Assembly: GCA_040388535.1 (NCBI GenBank) | Contig: JAZKBR010000004.1 | Location: 372,001 to 436,000, forward strand | Length of the DNA: 64,000 nucleotides | Origin: Gemmatimonadota bacterium | GTDB taxonomy: Bacteria > Gemmatimonadota > Gemmatimonadetes > Gemmatimonadales > GWC2-71-9 | Direction: 5' to 3' | Part shown: positions 46,659-55,126 of the stretch, in pieces | Layout of the letters: every line of letters starts with the position of its first letter | Numbering within the stretch: the stretch's first letter is position 1 | The notes under the pieces: generated by a model | Seen by the model: the letters and a program-made list of their open reading frames with translations, nothing else | Database searches by the model: none | Told to the model about the DNA's origin: nothing | Translations under genes and position numbers: made by a program

Positions 46659-46688
46659 AAAACGGGTGCAGCGACCTCGTTGCACCCG
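46659..46688 (-). terminator. Terminator after the inositol-phosphate synthase gene
   Basis: On the minus strand an 8-bp CGGGTGCA/TGCACCCG stem, extended inward by three further pairs around loop AGGT, is followed by TTTT. It begins about 34 nt after the gene stop. Confidence 0.75.
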
Positions 46689-46721
46689 CCTGCGTTCCTG
46701 ACTTCACCGGTCCGCGAGGGA

Positions 46722-48047
46722 CTAGTCCTGGGAGTAGTCCTGCCCGAGATGCGTGATCATTTCTTCACCCATCATCCAGCGCAGCGTGTTCTTCAGCTTG
46801 GTCTGCTGGATGAAGAGATCGTGCTCCGGGTAGAGCCCGGGCGCGGTCTGGGGGCTCTTGAAGTAGAACGAGAGCCACTCCTGGATCCCCGACATCCCGG
46901 CCCGCTGGGAAAGGTCGAAGAAGAGCGCCAGATCGAGCACCAGCGGGGCCGCGAGGATCGAGTCGCGGCAGAGGAAGTCAACCTTGATCTGCATCGGGTA
47001 GCCGCACCACCCGAAGATGTCGATGTTGTCCCAGCCTTCCTTGTTGTCACCGCGGGGCGGGTAATAGTTGATCCGCACCTTGTGATACATCTTGGCGTAG
47101 AGGTCGGGATAGAGCTGCGGCTGCAGGATGAACTCCAGCACGCCGAGCTTCGACTCTTCCTTGGTCTTGAAGGACTCCGGATCGTCGAGGACTTCACCGT
47201 CACGATTGCCGAGAATGTTCGTCGAGTACCAGCCGGCAACCCCGAGCATGCGCGCCTTGAACATCGGCGCGAGCACGGTCTTGAGCATCGTCTGGCCGGT
47301 CTTGAAGTCCTTGCCGCCGATCGCCACACCCTTGTCCCGCGACAGCTTCTCCAGGGCGGGAATATCGCAGGAGAGGTTCGGCGCACCGTTCGCGAACGGA
47401 ACCCCTTCCATGATCGAGGCATAGGCGTAGAGCATCGAAGGCGCGATCGTCACATCGTTGGCATCCATCGCCGCTTCGAAGCTCTCCAGCGTCTCGTGCT
47501 GGGGCCCCGGGACGATGAAGATCTCGGTCGAGGCACACCAGACCATCACGCAGCGCGCGACGCCGGACTTCGCCTTGAAGTCGCGGATATCCTGGCGCAA
47601 CTGCTCGGCGAGTTCGCGCTTGGTCTTCCCCTTCTTCACGTTCGTGCCGACGAGGCGCTTGACGTAGTGCTGGTCGAACACCGCCGGCATCGGCTTGATC
47701 GTCTCGAGGAAATCCTTGATCGGGAAGACGTGCTCATGCTTGTCGAACACGCCGCAATGCAGGCACGACTCGTAGGCATTGTCCGGCACCGGATCCCAGG
47801 CGCCGAAGACGATATCGGAGAGCGGCGTGATCGGCACGAAGTCCTTGATCAGCGGCGTCCGGCCCTCGGTACGCTTGCCCAGACGAATGGTTGCCAGCTG
47901 GGTGAGCGAACCATACGGCTGGGACAGGCCCCGGCGCGTGAGCTCGACACCGGCGATGAAGGTCGACGCGACCGCGCCGAGACCGACACAGAGAACACCA
48001 AGCTTGCCATCTGCCGGCGCAACGGGCCGGGACTTCGAGTCTGCCAC
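46722..48047 (-). CDS. Inositol-3-phosphate synthase (Ino1)
   Basis: 441 aa NAD enzyme that isomerises glucose 6-phosphate to 1L-myo-inositol 1-phosphate. The NAD loop is VLCVGLGAVASTFIAG; the active-site region GWYSTNILGNRDGEVL with the following SFKTKEESK lysines is diagnostic. It starts with GTG 11 nt after the CDP-alcohol transferase gene. Together they can form phosphatidylinositol phosphate. A terminator follows. Confidence 0.95.
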   Translation of the reverse strand: MADSKSRPVAPADGKLGVLCVGLGAVASTFIAGVELTRRGLSQPYGSLTQLATIRLGKRTEGRTPLIKDFVPITPLSDIVFGAWDPVPDNAYESCLHCGVFDKHEHVFPIKDFLETIKPMPAVFDQHYVKRLVGTNVKKGKTKRELAEQLRQDIRDFKAKSGVARCVMVWCASTEIFIVPGPQHETLESFEAAMDANDVTIAPSMLYAYASIMEGVPFANGAPNLSCDIPALEKLSRDKGVAIGGKDFKTGQTMLKTVLAPMFKARMLGVAGWYSTNILGNRDGEVLDDPESFKTKEESKLGVLEFILQPQLYPDLYAKMYHKVRINYYPPRGDNKEGWDNIDIFGWCGYPMQIKVDFLCRDSILAAPLVLDLALFFDLSQRAGMSGIQEWLSFYFKSPQTAPGLYPEHDLFIQQTKLKNTLRWMMGEEMITHLGQDYSQD

Positions 48048-48058
48048 GGAGTACCCCT

Positions 48059-48754
48059 CTACTTGACGTCGACTGCGGCGGCTTCCCGACGGACGTGGGC
48101 GAACCGCTGGCCAACGGTGATGAACGACAACACGGTGAGCACGACCACGATGGCCGTCAGCACCACTCCCCCTGCTCCTGCACCAAGAATTGCCGTCGTG
48201 AGTCCGAGCCCGATGATCCGCTCAGCGCGCTGGACCATGCCGACCTTGCCGCTCAGGCCGAGGCCTTCGGCGCGGGCCCGCATGTACGACACCAGCGACG
48301 TCGAGAGAATCCCCAGCATGCACGCAATGACAGCCAGCTCACGCCACTGGACATCGGGCGCTTCCGCCAGGTAGGCCGCGATCCCGATGAAGGTTGCACC
48401 GTCGCCGACACGGTCGAGCGTCGAATCGTAGAACGCACCGAACTTGGTGGTCTGGGCACTGGCTCGCGCCACCTGACCGTCGAGGGTATCGACCATGCCG
48501 CTCAGCAGGAGCAACACGCCCCCAAGCCGGATCGAGCCGACGCCGTAGGCAACCGCGGAGGCGAGGATGACGATGGCACCGATGGTCGTCAGCGTATTGG
48601 GAGTGACGCCGAGCTGCAGCAGCCCCCGCACCACGGGGTCCATGCCGCTCAGGTACACCCGCTTGACCGACTCCGGAACCAGCTCTGCCACGTGCCCCCT
48701 GCCAAGTCGTCCGAACGGGTCCGCCGCCTGTTGCAGGCGGCGGAGAAGGCCCAA
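48059..48754 (-). CDS. CDP-alcohol phosphatidyltransferase, probable phosphatidylinositol phosphate synthase
   Basis: 231 aa integral membrane enzyme with about six helices. The class motif Dx2DGx2AR(x8)Gx3Dx3D is intact (Asp89, Asp92, Gly93, Ala96, Arg97, Gly106, Asp110, Asp114). The later segment SYMRARAEGLGLSGKVGM matches the SYxxARAE-G motif of phosphatidylinositol phosphate synthases, which join CDP-diacylglycerol to inositol 1-phosphate. The adjacent Ino1 gene supports this. The start is uncertain: a TTG at 48754 lacks a ribosome site, while a GTG at 48691 has AGGGGG 3 nt upstream and would shorten the protein by 21 residues. Confidence 0.85.
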   Translation of the reverse strand: MGLLRRLQQAADPFGRLGRGHVAELVPESVKRVYLSGMDPVVRGLLQLGVTPNTLTTIGAIVILASAVAYGVGSIRLGGVLLLLSGMVDTLDGQVARASAQTTKFGAFYDSTLDRVGDGATFIGIAAYLAEAPDVQWRELAVIACMLGILSTSLVSYMRARAEGLGLSGKVGMVQRAERIIGLGLTTAILGAGAGGVVLTAIVVVLTVLSFITVGQRFAHVRREAAAVDVK

Positions 48755-48808
48755 AACGTAACGGTCGGAGGGGTTCCGAGCAACGCGCTCCAGTGGAGTC
48801 GGAGCGTC

Positions 48809-50263
48809 CTACTGGGGCCGCGGTGCAAGGACCAGCCGCTGGATTTCGGCCCAGAGGCGGGCCAGATCATCGCTCGATGTATCAGGATGGCCGATGGCGA
48901 CCCGCAGGTAGAGCCGCCCGCGGAGGATGGTCCTCGAAACGAAGGCGAGTCCGCTCCGGTTGATCGCGTCCTGAATCCCGAGATTGACCTCATTCGCGGC
49001 CGCCAGCTCAAGCGAGGGAGGCGCGTAGCGGAAGCAGAGGGTCGCGAACGGCGGTGCGAGCGGGATCTCCCAATCTGCCGCCTCGCCGACCCACCCGGCG
49101 AACTCGCGGGCGAGGGCGCAACTGTGGCGAATCGTCGCTTCGAGGGCGGCTCGGCCGTGGTGCCGCATCACCACCCAGAGTTTGAGCGCACGGAAACTTC
49201 TTCCCAGCTGCAGGGAGTAGTCCATGAAGTCGGTGGGGGCATCCTCGCCGTGACTGGCGAGATACGCCGGGGTGACCGACAAAGACTGCCGCACTTCGTT
49301 GTGGTCTCGAAAGTAGAGACAGGAGAGCTCCAGTGGCGTCATCAGCCACTTGTGCGGATCCAGCACGACGGAATCGGCCAGCTCCATGCCGACGAAGTGC
49401 GCGCGCAATTCCGGCAGCAGGGCCGCGTTGCCACCGTACGCGGCGTCGACGTGCAGCCAGAGCCCTTCCTCACGGCAGATGGTCGCGATCGCTGCGATGG
49501 GGTCGACACTCGTTGTGCTGGTCGTGCCAATGGTCGCGATGACGGCCGCGGGAGCGAGCCCTGCTGCACGATCTGCCGCGATCGCGACGCGCAGTGCTTC
49601 GGGCCGCATCGAGAAGGCGCCATCCGTGGCGAGCTTTACCAGGTTCGACTCGCCGATGCCCAGCGTGATGATCGCCTTGTCGACCGATGAATGCACCTGG
49701 TCCGAGGTGTACATCCGCAGCGTCGTTCCGCTGATGCCGCGGCGACGCGCTTCCCCCGAGGTAGCACGATCTCGGGCCGCCGCGAGGGCGATGATGGTGG
49801 AGATCGATCCGCCTTCCGTGATGACGCCGGACCAGGAGTCGTCGAGTCCGATGGCATCGCCGAGCCAACGCAGCACCCGCTGCTCGAGTTCGGTGGCCGC
49901 TGGTGACGTGCTCCACTTCATCGTGCTGACGTTGGTGGCACTCACGAGCAGGTCGGCGAGCATCCCGGCCGAGGAGTTCGTACAGGGGAAATAGCCGAAG
50001 AAGGAAGGATCGCCCCAGTGGGTCATCCCCGGCATGATGTCGCGATCGAGTTCGCCCAGCAGCTCGGCGATGCTGCCGGGCTCCGTCGGCCAACTGCGTG
50101 GCAGACGGGCCAGCGTATCCCCCGGCGCCACATCCGGCTGCACCGCGACGCTCCCCGCCGACGCGAGGTAGTTGGCGACCCACTCGACGACGAGGCGGCC
50201 GTCGTCGCGGAATTGTTCCGGATTGCGGAACCGGGATGCCTCGCGAAGCGCGGGATTCATCAT
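48809..50263 (-). CDS. PLP-dependent group II decarboxylase (aromatic-L-amino-acid decarboxylase-like)
   Basis: 484 aa. The PLP Lys is in DPHKWLMTP; the cofactor-stacking and phosphate regions are HVDAAYGGNAAL and ITEGGSISTI. The N-terminal segment MTHWGDPSFFGYFP is typical of aromatic amino acid decarboxylases (Tyr, Trp, Phe or Dopa to the amine). Its ATG-ATG start overlaps the NamZ-like gene stop as ATGA. The true substrate is unknown; why it is coupled to a peptidoglycan glycosidase is unclear. Confidence 0.93.
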   Translation of the reverse strand: MMNPALREASRFRNPEQFRDDGRLVVEWVANYLASAGSVAVQPDVAPGDTLARLPRSWPTEPGSIAELLGELDRDIMPGMTHWGDPSFFGYFPCTNSSAGMLADLLVSATNVSTMKWSTSPAATELEQRVLRWLGDAIGLDDSWSGVITEGGSISTIIALAAARDRATSGEARRRGISGTTLRMYTSDQVHSSVDKAIITLGIGESNLVKLATDGAFSMRPEALRVAIAADRAAGLAPAAVIATIGTTSTTSVDPIAAIATICREEGLWLHVDAAYGGNAALLPELRAHFVGMELADSVVLDPHKWLMTPLELSCLYFRDHNEVRQSLSVTPAYLASHGEDAPTDFMDYSLQLGRSFRALKLWVVMRHHGRAALEATIRHSCALAREFAGWVGEAADWEIPLAPPFATLCFRYAPPSLELAAANEVNLGIQDAINRSGLAFVSRTILRGRLYLRVAIGHPDTSSDDLARLWAEIQRLVLAPRPQ

Positions 50264-51504
50264 CGGTACAACAGGAACGGCTGCACCCGTTCGCGATAGG
50301 CCGCTTCTCCCGGCAACCAGGTCGCCACGATCGACGCCGGCGAGTCACCACGGACCAGCGCCGTGCGCAACGCAGCTCCGCCCGCGAGCCGGTCGAAGGA
50401 CCCGCCAATCCGGATCTTGTCAGGATGAACATCCCCGATCACGGCGAGTAAATGCACCGCAGTACGGGTCGGGTCGTAGACCTTGGCATCTGTCATCACC
50501 CAGCGAATGCCAGCCACCGTCGTGTCGGCGAACTTCTTGTCGCCGGGGTTGTGCGGCGTGAAACGCACGCCACGAAAGGCGACCCCAGGCAGATGCGCCG
50601 CGCGAATGCGGGCGAGTACGGCGGTGGTATCGAGCCACGGCGCCCCGATCTGACTGAACGCAGCATCGGTTCCCCGCCCGACCGACAGCGCCGTCCCTTC
50701 GAAGAGGCAGCTGCCGGGATAGTGGAAGAGCGATTCGAGGTCCGTCAGGTTCGGGCTCGGCGCCCGGAAAGGCAGTCCCGTCTCGCCGAAGGTCACGTCG
50801 CGGTGCCAGCCGCTCACCGGGATTACCCGGAGGTCAACCGCAATGCCGAGATCTGCGCGCGCCAGTCGCGACTCTTCGCCAATCGTGAGCCCGTGCCGCA
50901 TCGGAACGGCCAGACGACCGACCATCGACGTGTACGCCATGTCGAGGATGTTGCCCTGCATTGCCCCGCCGATCGGATTGGGGCGATCGAGGATCACGAC
51001 CGGGATACCTGCCTTGGCCGCCGACTGCATCACATGCACGGCAGTCGCAGGATAGGTGTAGTAGCGTGCGCCGACATCAGGAAGGTCGATCAGCAGGAGA
51101 TCGATCCCCCGCAACATCTCCGGCGTGGGCGCGGCGGTGGCCCCATAGAGTGAGTAGATTGGAATGTTGCTGGCACTGTCGACGGTGGAGGCCACCTGCT
51201 CGCCCGGAGCGGCACTGGCACTGAGTCCGTGCTCCGGCCCGAAGAGGGCAACGAGTCTGACCCCCGCCTGCCTCAATCGCGGGATGACCCCGACGCCCCG
51301 CGAGTCCACGGCGGCCATGTTGGTGACCAGGCCAATCCGTTTGCCCGTCACCATCGCCATCGAATCGGCGAGCAGGACTTCGAGCCCGGGCCGTACTGAC
51401 ACCCGCGGCGACACTGTCTGCGCCAAGGGCGCCGATGGTGTACACGCCGGAAGCACCAGCGCGATCAACCACCCTCTGCACACGAACCGACTGTGACTCT
51501 GCAT
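50260..51504 (-). CDS. DUF1343 exo-beta-N-acetylmuramidase-like lipoprotein (NamZ family)
   Basis: 414 aa. The N-terminus is a lipoprotein signal with lipobox LPAC (Cys21). The body matches the DUF1343/YbbC family, now known in Bacillus as the exo-N-acetylmuramidase NamZ (GH171): VTNMAAVDSRGVGVIPRL, LFGPEHGLSASA, LLLIDLPDVGARYYTY, DRPNPIGG and FEGTALSVGRGT. It would release MurNAc from the end of glycan strands, at the periplasmic face of a membrane. It is divergent from the GH3 gene with a 12-nt overlap of the 5' ends. Confidence 0.92.
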   Translation of the reverse strand: MQSHSRFVCRGWLIALVLPACTPSAPLAQTVSPRVSVRPGLEVLLADSMAMVTGKRIGLVTNMAAVDSRGVGVIPRLRQAGVRLVALFGPEHGLSASAAPGEQVASTVDSASNIPIYSLYGATAAPTPEMLRGIDLLLIDLPDVGARYYTYPATAVHVMQSAAKAGIPVVILDRPNPIGGAMQGNILDMAYTSMVGRLAVPMRHGLTIGEESRLARADLGIAVDLRVIPVSGWHRDVTFGETGLPFRAPSPNLTDLESLFHYPGSCLFEGTALSVGRGTDAAFSQIGAPWLDTTAVLARIRAAHLPGVAFRGVRFTPHNPGDKKFADTTVAGIRWVMTDAKVYDPTRTAVHLLAVIGDVHPDKIRIGGSFDRLAGGAALRTALVRGDSPASIVATWLPGEAAYRERVQPFLLYR

Positions 51505-53391
51505 TCGATCTCCCGTCGCTCGCTGGTAATCCTGGCCCTCGTCTCGTGCGCCCCGGCCTCGGGGCCACGACCCACCCCGATTCCGGTCGTCCCCGACCGT
51601 CAGCCCGTCGTGGTGCGACCCGCCGGTCGCGATACCATCGCCTCGTTGCTCGGCTCGCTGACCGTGCGCCAGAAGGTCGCCCAGCTGGTGATGCCGTGGC
51701 TCCTCGGCGACTACGTCCCGAGCGACGACCCCACGATGCGCCGAGCGCAGATGTGGGTGGACTCGCTGGAGGTCGGTGGCATCATCATCTCCACCGGCAC
51801 CCCGTATGATATCGCCGCGAAGCTGAATGCACTGCAGCGGCGCGCGCCACTCCCCCTCCTCATCGCCGCCGACTTCGAAGGCGGCACCGTGATGCGGATG
51901 GCGGCGGGCACCGCCTTCCCCACCCAGATGGGCGTCGGCGCGACCGGAAATGTGGATGACGCCTATCAGATGGGGCGGATCACCGCGATCGAAGGACGCG
52001 CGGTCGGGGTACATCTTGCCTTCGCACCCGTCGCCGACATCAACAGCAATCCCAACAACCCGATCATCAACACCCGCTCCTTTGGCGCCGACCCGAAGGA
52101 AGTCGGGGCGCTGGTGGCTGCCACCATCCGCGGGATGCGCGATGGCGGGATCCTCTCGACCGCCAAGCACTTCCCCGGGCACGGCGACACCGACACCGAT
52201 TCGCATCTGTCGCTACCGACCATCACCGCTCCCTGGGCACGCTTCGACACGCTCGAGCTGGTACCGTTCCGCGCCGCCGTCGCTGCCAACGTTGATGCCG
52301 TGATGTCAGCACACATCGCCGTGCCGGGGCTCGACAACGGCGCGTCGCGGCCAGGCACCCTCTCGCCAGCAGTCCTCACCGGCATTCTCCGCGACTCGCT
52401 GCACTTCAAGGGGCTCGTGACCACCGATGCCCTCGACATGGGCGCCATCGCCAAGGAGATCTCGCCCAGCGAGGCGGTCATCCGTGCCTTCGAAGCCGGG
52501 AGCGACCTGCTGCTGATGCCGGCCAACCCAGCCGATGCCATTGCCGCGATGACGGCTGCCGTCCAGAGCGGACGCATTTCGGTGGCGCGACTCGACTTCT
52601 CGGTGCGCAAGGTGCTCGAGTTCAAGCAGCAGATGGGACTCTTCCAGCAGCGCGAAGTCGACCTCGCCCGCGTCCCCGACCTTGTCGCCCGCGGACAGTT
52701 TCGCGATATCGCGCGCGATGTCACCGAGCGCTCGCTCGTCCTGCTCAAGGATTCACTCGGCACAGTCGATTCGCTGCGCGCCCGCCCCGACAAGGTGGCA
52801 CTGATCACCGTGGCGGACGGCAGCACGACCCTTGGCACTGCGCTCGCAGCCGAGATGCGGAAGGGCGGGCACACTGTGACGACGGTGACGATCCCGACCG
52901 AACCATCACCGAAGGATCTCGAGCGTGCGACGGCTGCCATCGCTGCTGCAAATACCACCGTGCTCGCGACGGCGGTGCGCTGGGGTTCGTACAAGGGCAC
53001 GGTCGGATTGAACCCGACCACTGCTGCGCTGCTCGCCGATCTGGCGTCGCGCAAGCGGACGCTGCTGATTTCGTTCGGGTCGCCGTACATCATCAGTCAG
53101 GTGCCGATGGCGGGGAGCTACCTGATCGCGTGGACCAATTCAGTGGTCGCGGAAACTGCGGTCGGCATGGCGCTCACGAAGAGGATCGGCATCACCGGCA
53201 CCACGCCGACGCCCATTCCGCCGCTCTTTCCGATTCACAGCGGTCTGCAACGGCCGGGAACCAACCTTCCGCCCGACGAACCCGTTCCGAGTCGATTTCG
53301 TTTGATCCCTGGCGTCCCGTTCTCACCATACGACGATCTCCGACGCGAACCGGTCCGCCCGCGCCAGAATAACGGCGACCTCCCGGAATGA
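51493..53391 (+). CDS. Glycoside hydrolase family 3 beta-N-acetylhexosaminidase (NagZ-like) lipoprotein
   Basis: 632 aa. The start GTG gives a signal with lipobox LVSC (Cys19). The GH3 TIM-barrel has the NagZ-specific catalytic loop KHFPGHGDTDTDSHLSLP with the Asp-His dyad, FAPVADINSNPNN and the nucleophile Asp in VTTDALDMGAI. A second alpha/beta domain fills the C-terminal 200 residues. It would remove GlcNAc from peptidoglycan fragments outside the cytoplasm. Its stop overlaps the next gene as ATGATG. Confidence 0.93.
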   Translation: MTLHSISRRSLVILALVSCAPASGPRPTPIPVVPDRQPVVVRPAGRDTIASLLGSLTVRQKVAQLVMPWLLGDYVPSDDPTMRRAQMWVDSLEVGGIIISTGTPYDIAAKLNALQRRAPLPLLIAADFEGGTVMRMAAGTAFPTQMGVGATGNVDDAYQMGRITAIEGRAVGVHLAFAPVADINSNPNNPIINTRSFGADPKEVGALVAATIRGMRDGGILSTAKHFPGHGDTDTDSHLSLPTITAPWARFDTLELVPFRAAVAANVDAVMSAHIAVPGLDNGASRPGTLSPAVLTGILRDSLHFKGLVTTDALDMGAIAKEISPSEAVIRAFEAGSDLLLMPANPADAIAAMTAAVQSGRISVARLDFSVRKVLEFKQQMGLFQQREVDLARVPDLVARGQFRDIARDVTERSLVLLKDSLGTVDSLRARPDKVALITVADGSTTLGTALAAEMRKGGHTVTTVTIPTEPSPKDLERATAAIAAANTTVLATAVRWGSYKGTVGLNPTTAALLADLASRKRTLLISFGSPYIISQVPMAGSYLIAWTNSVVAETAVGMALTKRIGITGTTPTPIPPLFPIHSGLQRPGTNLPPDEPVPSRFRLIPGVPFSPYDDLRREPVRPRQNNGDLPE

Positions 53392-54614
53392 TGCGACTCT
53401 CGACGGCCACCGCGGTCGGATGTGTGGCGGCGCTCGTGCTCGGCGCCTGCGCCTCCCAGCCACCGCACACCGCTCCACTCCCGACCTCGGCATCGCTGAC
53501 CTCGCGACTCGCGGGTGCTCAACGGGTGCTCGATTCAGCGATCGCCGCAGGCGCGACCCCAGGTGCAGTGCTCGCGGTTTCGATCAAGGGCGAGCGCTTC
53601 GTCTACGGCAGCGGCAAGCTGGGCGTCGGTGATGACAGCAGACCGTCCGGCTCGACGCTCTACGACATGGCGTCACTCACGAAAGTGATTGTGCTCACAA
53701 CGATCGCGATGGAAGCGGTCGAGGAAGGGAGGCTCGATCTCGATACGCCGGTCGTGAACTATCTCCCCGACTTCGCGCGCGGTACCGGCGACAAGGGCCA
53801 CGTCACGGTGCGCGACCTGCTCCTTCACGACAGTGGCCTCCCGGCACACCGTCCGCTGTGGAAGGAAACTTTCGTCCGGAAGGGTGCCATCCTGCGCACC
53901 ATCACGAGCGATCTGGTGACGCCGCCAGGAACCGAGATGGTCTACTCCGATCTCGGTGCCATCACGCTCACCACGATCCTCGAAAAGCTGTACCACCGTC
54001 GCATCGACCAACTCTTCGCCGAGCGAGTCAGCAAACCCCTCGGCCTCGGGCGGATGCGATACCTCCCGCCCAAGGGGTGGCGGCGCGAGATCGCACCGAC
54101 CGAGAACGATCCCTGGCGCGGCCGGATCCTCCGTGGCGAAGTCCACGACGAGAACGCTGGCCGGCTTGGAGGTGTCTCGGGTCACGCCGGCCTCTTCGCC
54201 TCGGCCGAGGATCTGCTCCGCTTCGGTGAATGGGCACTGGCCGGTTCCCTCGGCCGCTCGCTCCCCAATGACCCGACGCCTCCCCGTGAATTCGCGACCT
54301 GGACCATCAAGCAGGACCACCCCAAAGGCTCGTCCCGCGGGCTGGGCTGGGACACCCCGTCTGGGGTGAGCAGCGCAGGGTCGATCATGTCGGCGAGGTC
54401 CTTCGGACACACCGGGTTTACCGGCACCTCGATCTGGGTCGACCCCACTCGCGAGGTGGTCATTGTCCTCCTGACCAACCGGGTGAACCCGACGAGGAAC
54501 ACCCCGAAATTCGGCCTGATCCGGGCCGTAGTGGCCGATGCCGTGATGCGCGGGCTGTTTCCCGGTGAACCGCCCCGGGAACCCGCTTCCCCGGCGCGTC
54601 GTTCTTCGAATTGA
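53388..54614 (+). CDS. Serine hydrolase of the class C beta-lactamase family, lipoprotein (YbbE-like)
   Basis: 408 aa. Lipobox LGAC places the lipidated Cys at 21. The SxxK motif is SLTK (Ser96, Lys99), the YxN equivalent is YSD and the third motif is in FGHTGFTGTS, in which HTG replaces KTG as in many esterases and DD-peptidases. The position after a NamZ/NagZ pair matches ybbC-ybbD-ybbE in Bacillus. It may trim peptide or ester groups of peptidoglycan fragments; antibiotic hydrolysis is not implied. Confidence 0.9.
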   Translation: MMRLSTATAVGCVAALVLGACASQPPHTAPLPTSASLTSRLAGAQRVLDSAIAAGATPGAVLAVSIKGERFVYGSGKLGVGDDSRPSGSTLYDMASLTKVIVLTTIAMEAVEEGRLDLDTPVVNYLPDFARGTGDKGHVTVRDLLLHDSGLPAHRPLWKETFVRKGAILRTITSDLVTPPGTEMVYSDLGAITLTTILEKLYHRRIDQLFAERVSKPLGLGRMRYLPPKGWRREIAPTENDPWRGRILRGEVHDENAGRLGGVSGHAGLFASAEDLLRFGEWALAGSLGRSLPNDPTPPREFATWTIKQDHPKGSSRGLGWDTPSGVSSAGSIMSARSFGHTGFTGTSIWVDPTREVVIVLLTNRVNPTRNTPKFGLIRAVVADAVMRGLFPGEPPREPASPARRSSN

Positions 54615-54671
54615 CCGGGGTGCCCTCCCAGCCCTAAGTTTTTGGTAACTAACCAGTTGCTGGAGTACCAG

Positions 54672-55040
54672 ATGAGCGAGACCACGACCCAGGCCCTCCC
54701 TGAGGGCTTCGTCCTCAACATCACCGATCAGGCTGCCGGCGAGGTGGCAAAATTCGTCGCCGCCGAAGGCGTGCCGGTGGAAACGGCAGGGCTTCGCGTG
54801 TCGGTCCTCCCCGGCGGCTGCTCCGGCTTCAAGTACTCGCTGAACATCGAAGACAAGCCGGCCGATGACGACATGACCGCCGAGATCAACGGCGTCCGGG
54901 TCTTCGTTGATGCATTCTCGGCGCAGTACCTCACCGGCGTCACGATCGACTACACCTCCTCGATGCAGGGGAGCGGGTTCACGTTCAACAATCCGAACGC
55001 GACGGGTGGGTGCGGCTGCGGGAGCAGCTTTACGGCCTGA
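54672..55040 (+). CDS. HesB/IscA-family A-type iron-sulfur carrier
   Basis: 122 aa Fe-S cluster carrier that delivers clusters to apoproteins. The three conserved Cys are present: Cys50 in GGCSGFKY and Cys114/Cys116 in GGCGCGSSF. GGAG lies about 6 nt before the ATG at 54672. A terminator follows 33 nt after the stop. It sits alone between the serine hydrolase and symporter genes of the salvage island, with no isc or suf genes around it. Confidence 0.95.
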   Translation: MSETTTQALPEGFVLNITDQAAGEVAKFVAAEGVPVETAGLRVSVLPGGCSGFKYSLNIEDKPADDDMTAEINGVRVFVDAFSAQYLTGVTIDYTSSMQGSGFTFNNPNATGGCGCGSSFTA

Positions 55041-55073
55041 ACGGCCAGCGACTACCACCACCAGTTTGAATGA

Positions 55074-55098
55074 GGGCTTCCGCAACGGGAGCCCTTTT
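55074..55098 (+). terminator. Intrinsic terminator after the IscA-like gene
   Basis: GGGCTTCC-GCAAC-GGGAGCCC forms an 8-bp stem (one G-T pair) followed by TTTT. The reading frame of the symporter runs through it, which argues that the symporter starts downstream, at 55127. Confidence 0.8.
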
Positions 55099-55126
55099 CA
55101 CTTCACTCGACAACTTCGGCGCGCTC

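Noticed and set aside
51505-52206. Extended N-terminus of the NamZ-like gene
   Set aside because: The 234 extra codons are antisense to the GH3 gene and contain no signal peptide, whereas a lipoprotein signal begins at 51504.
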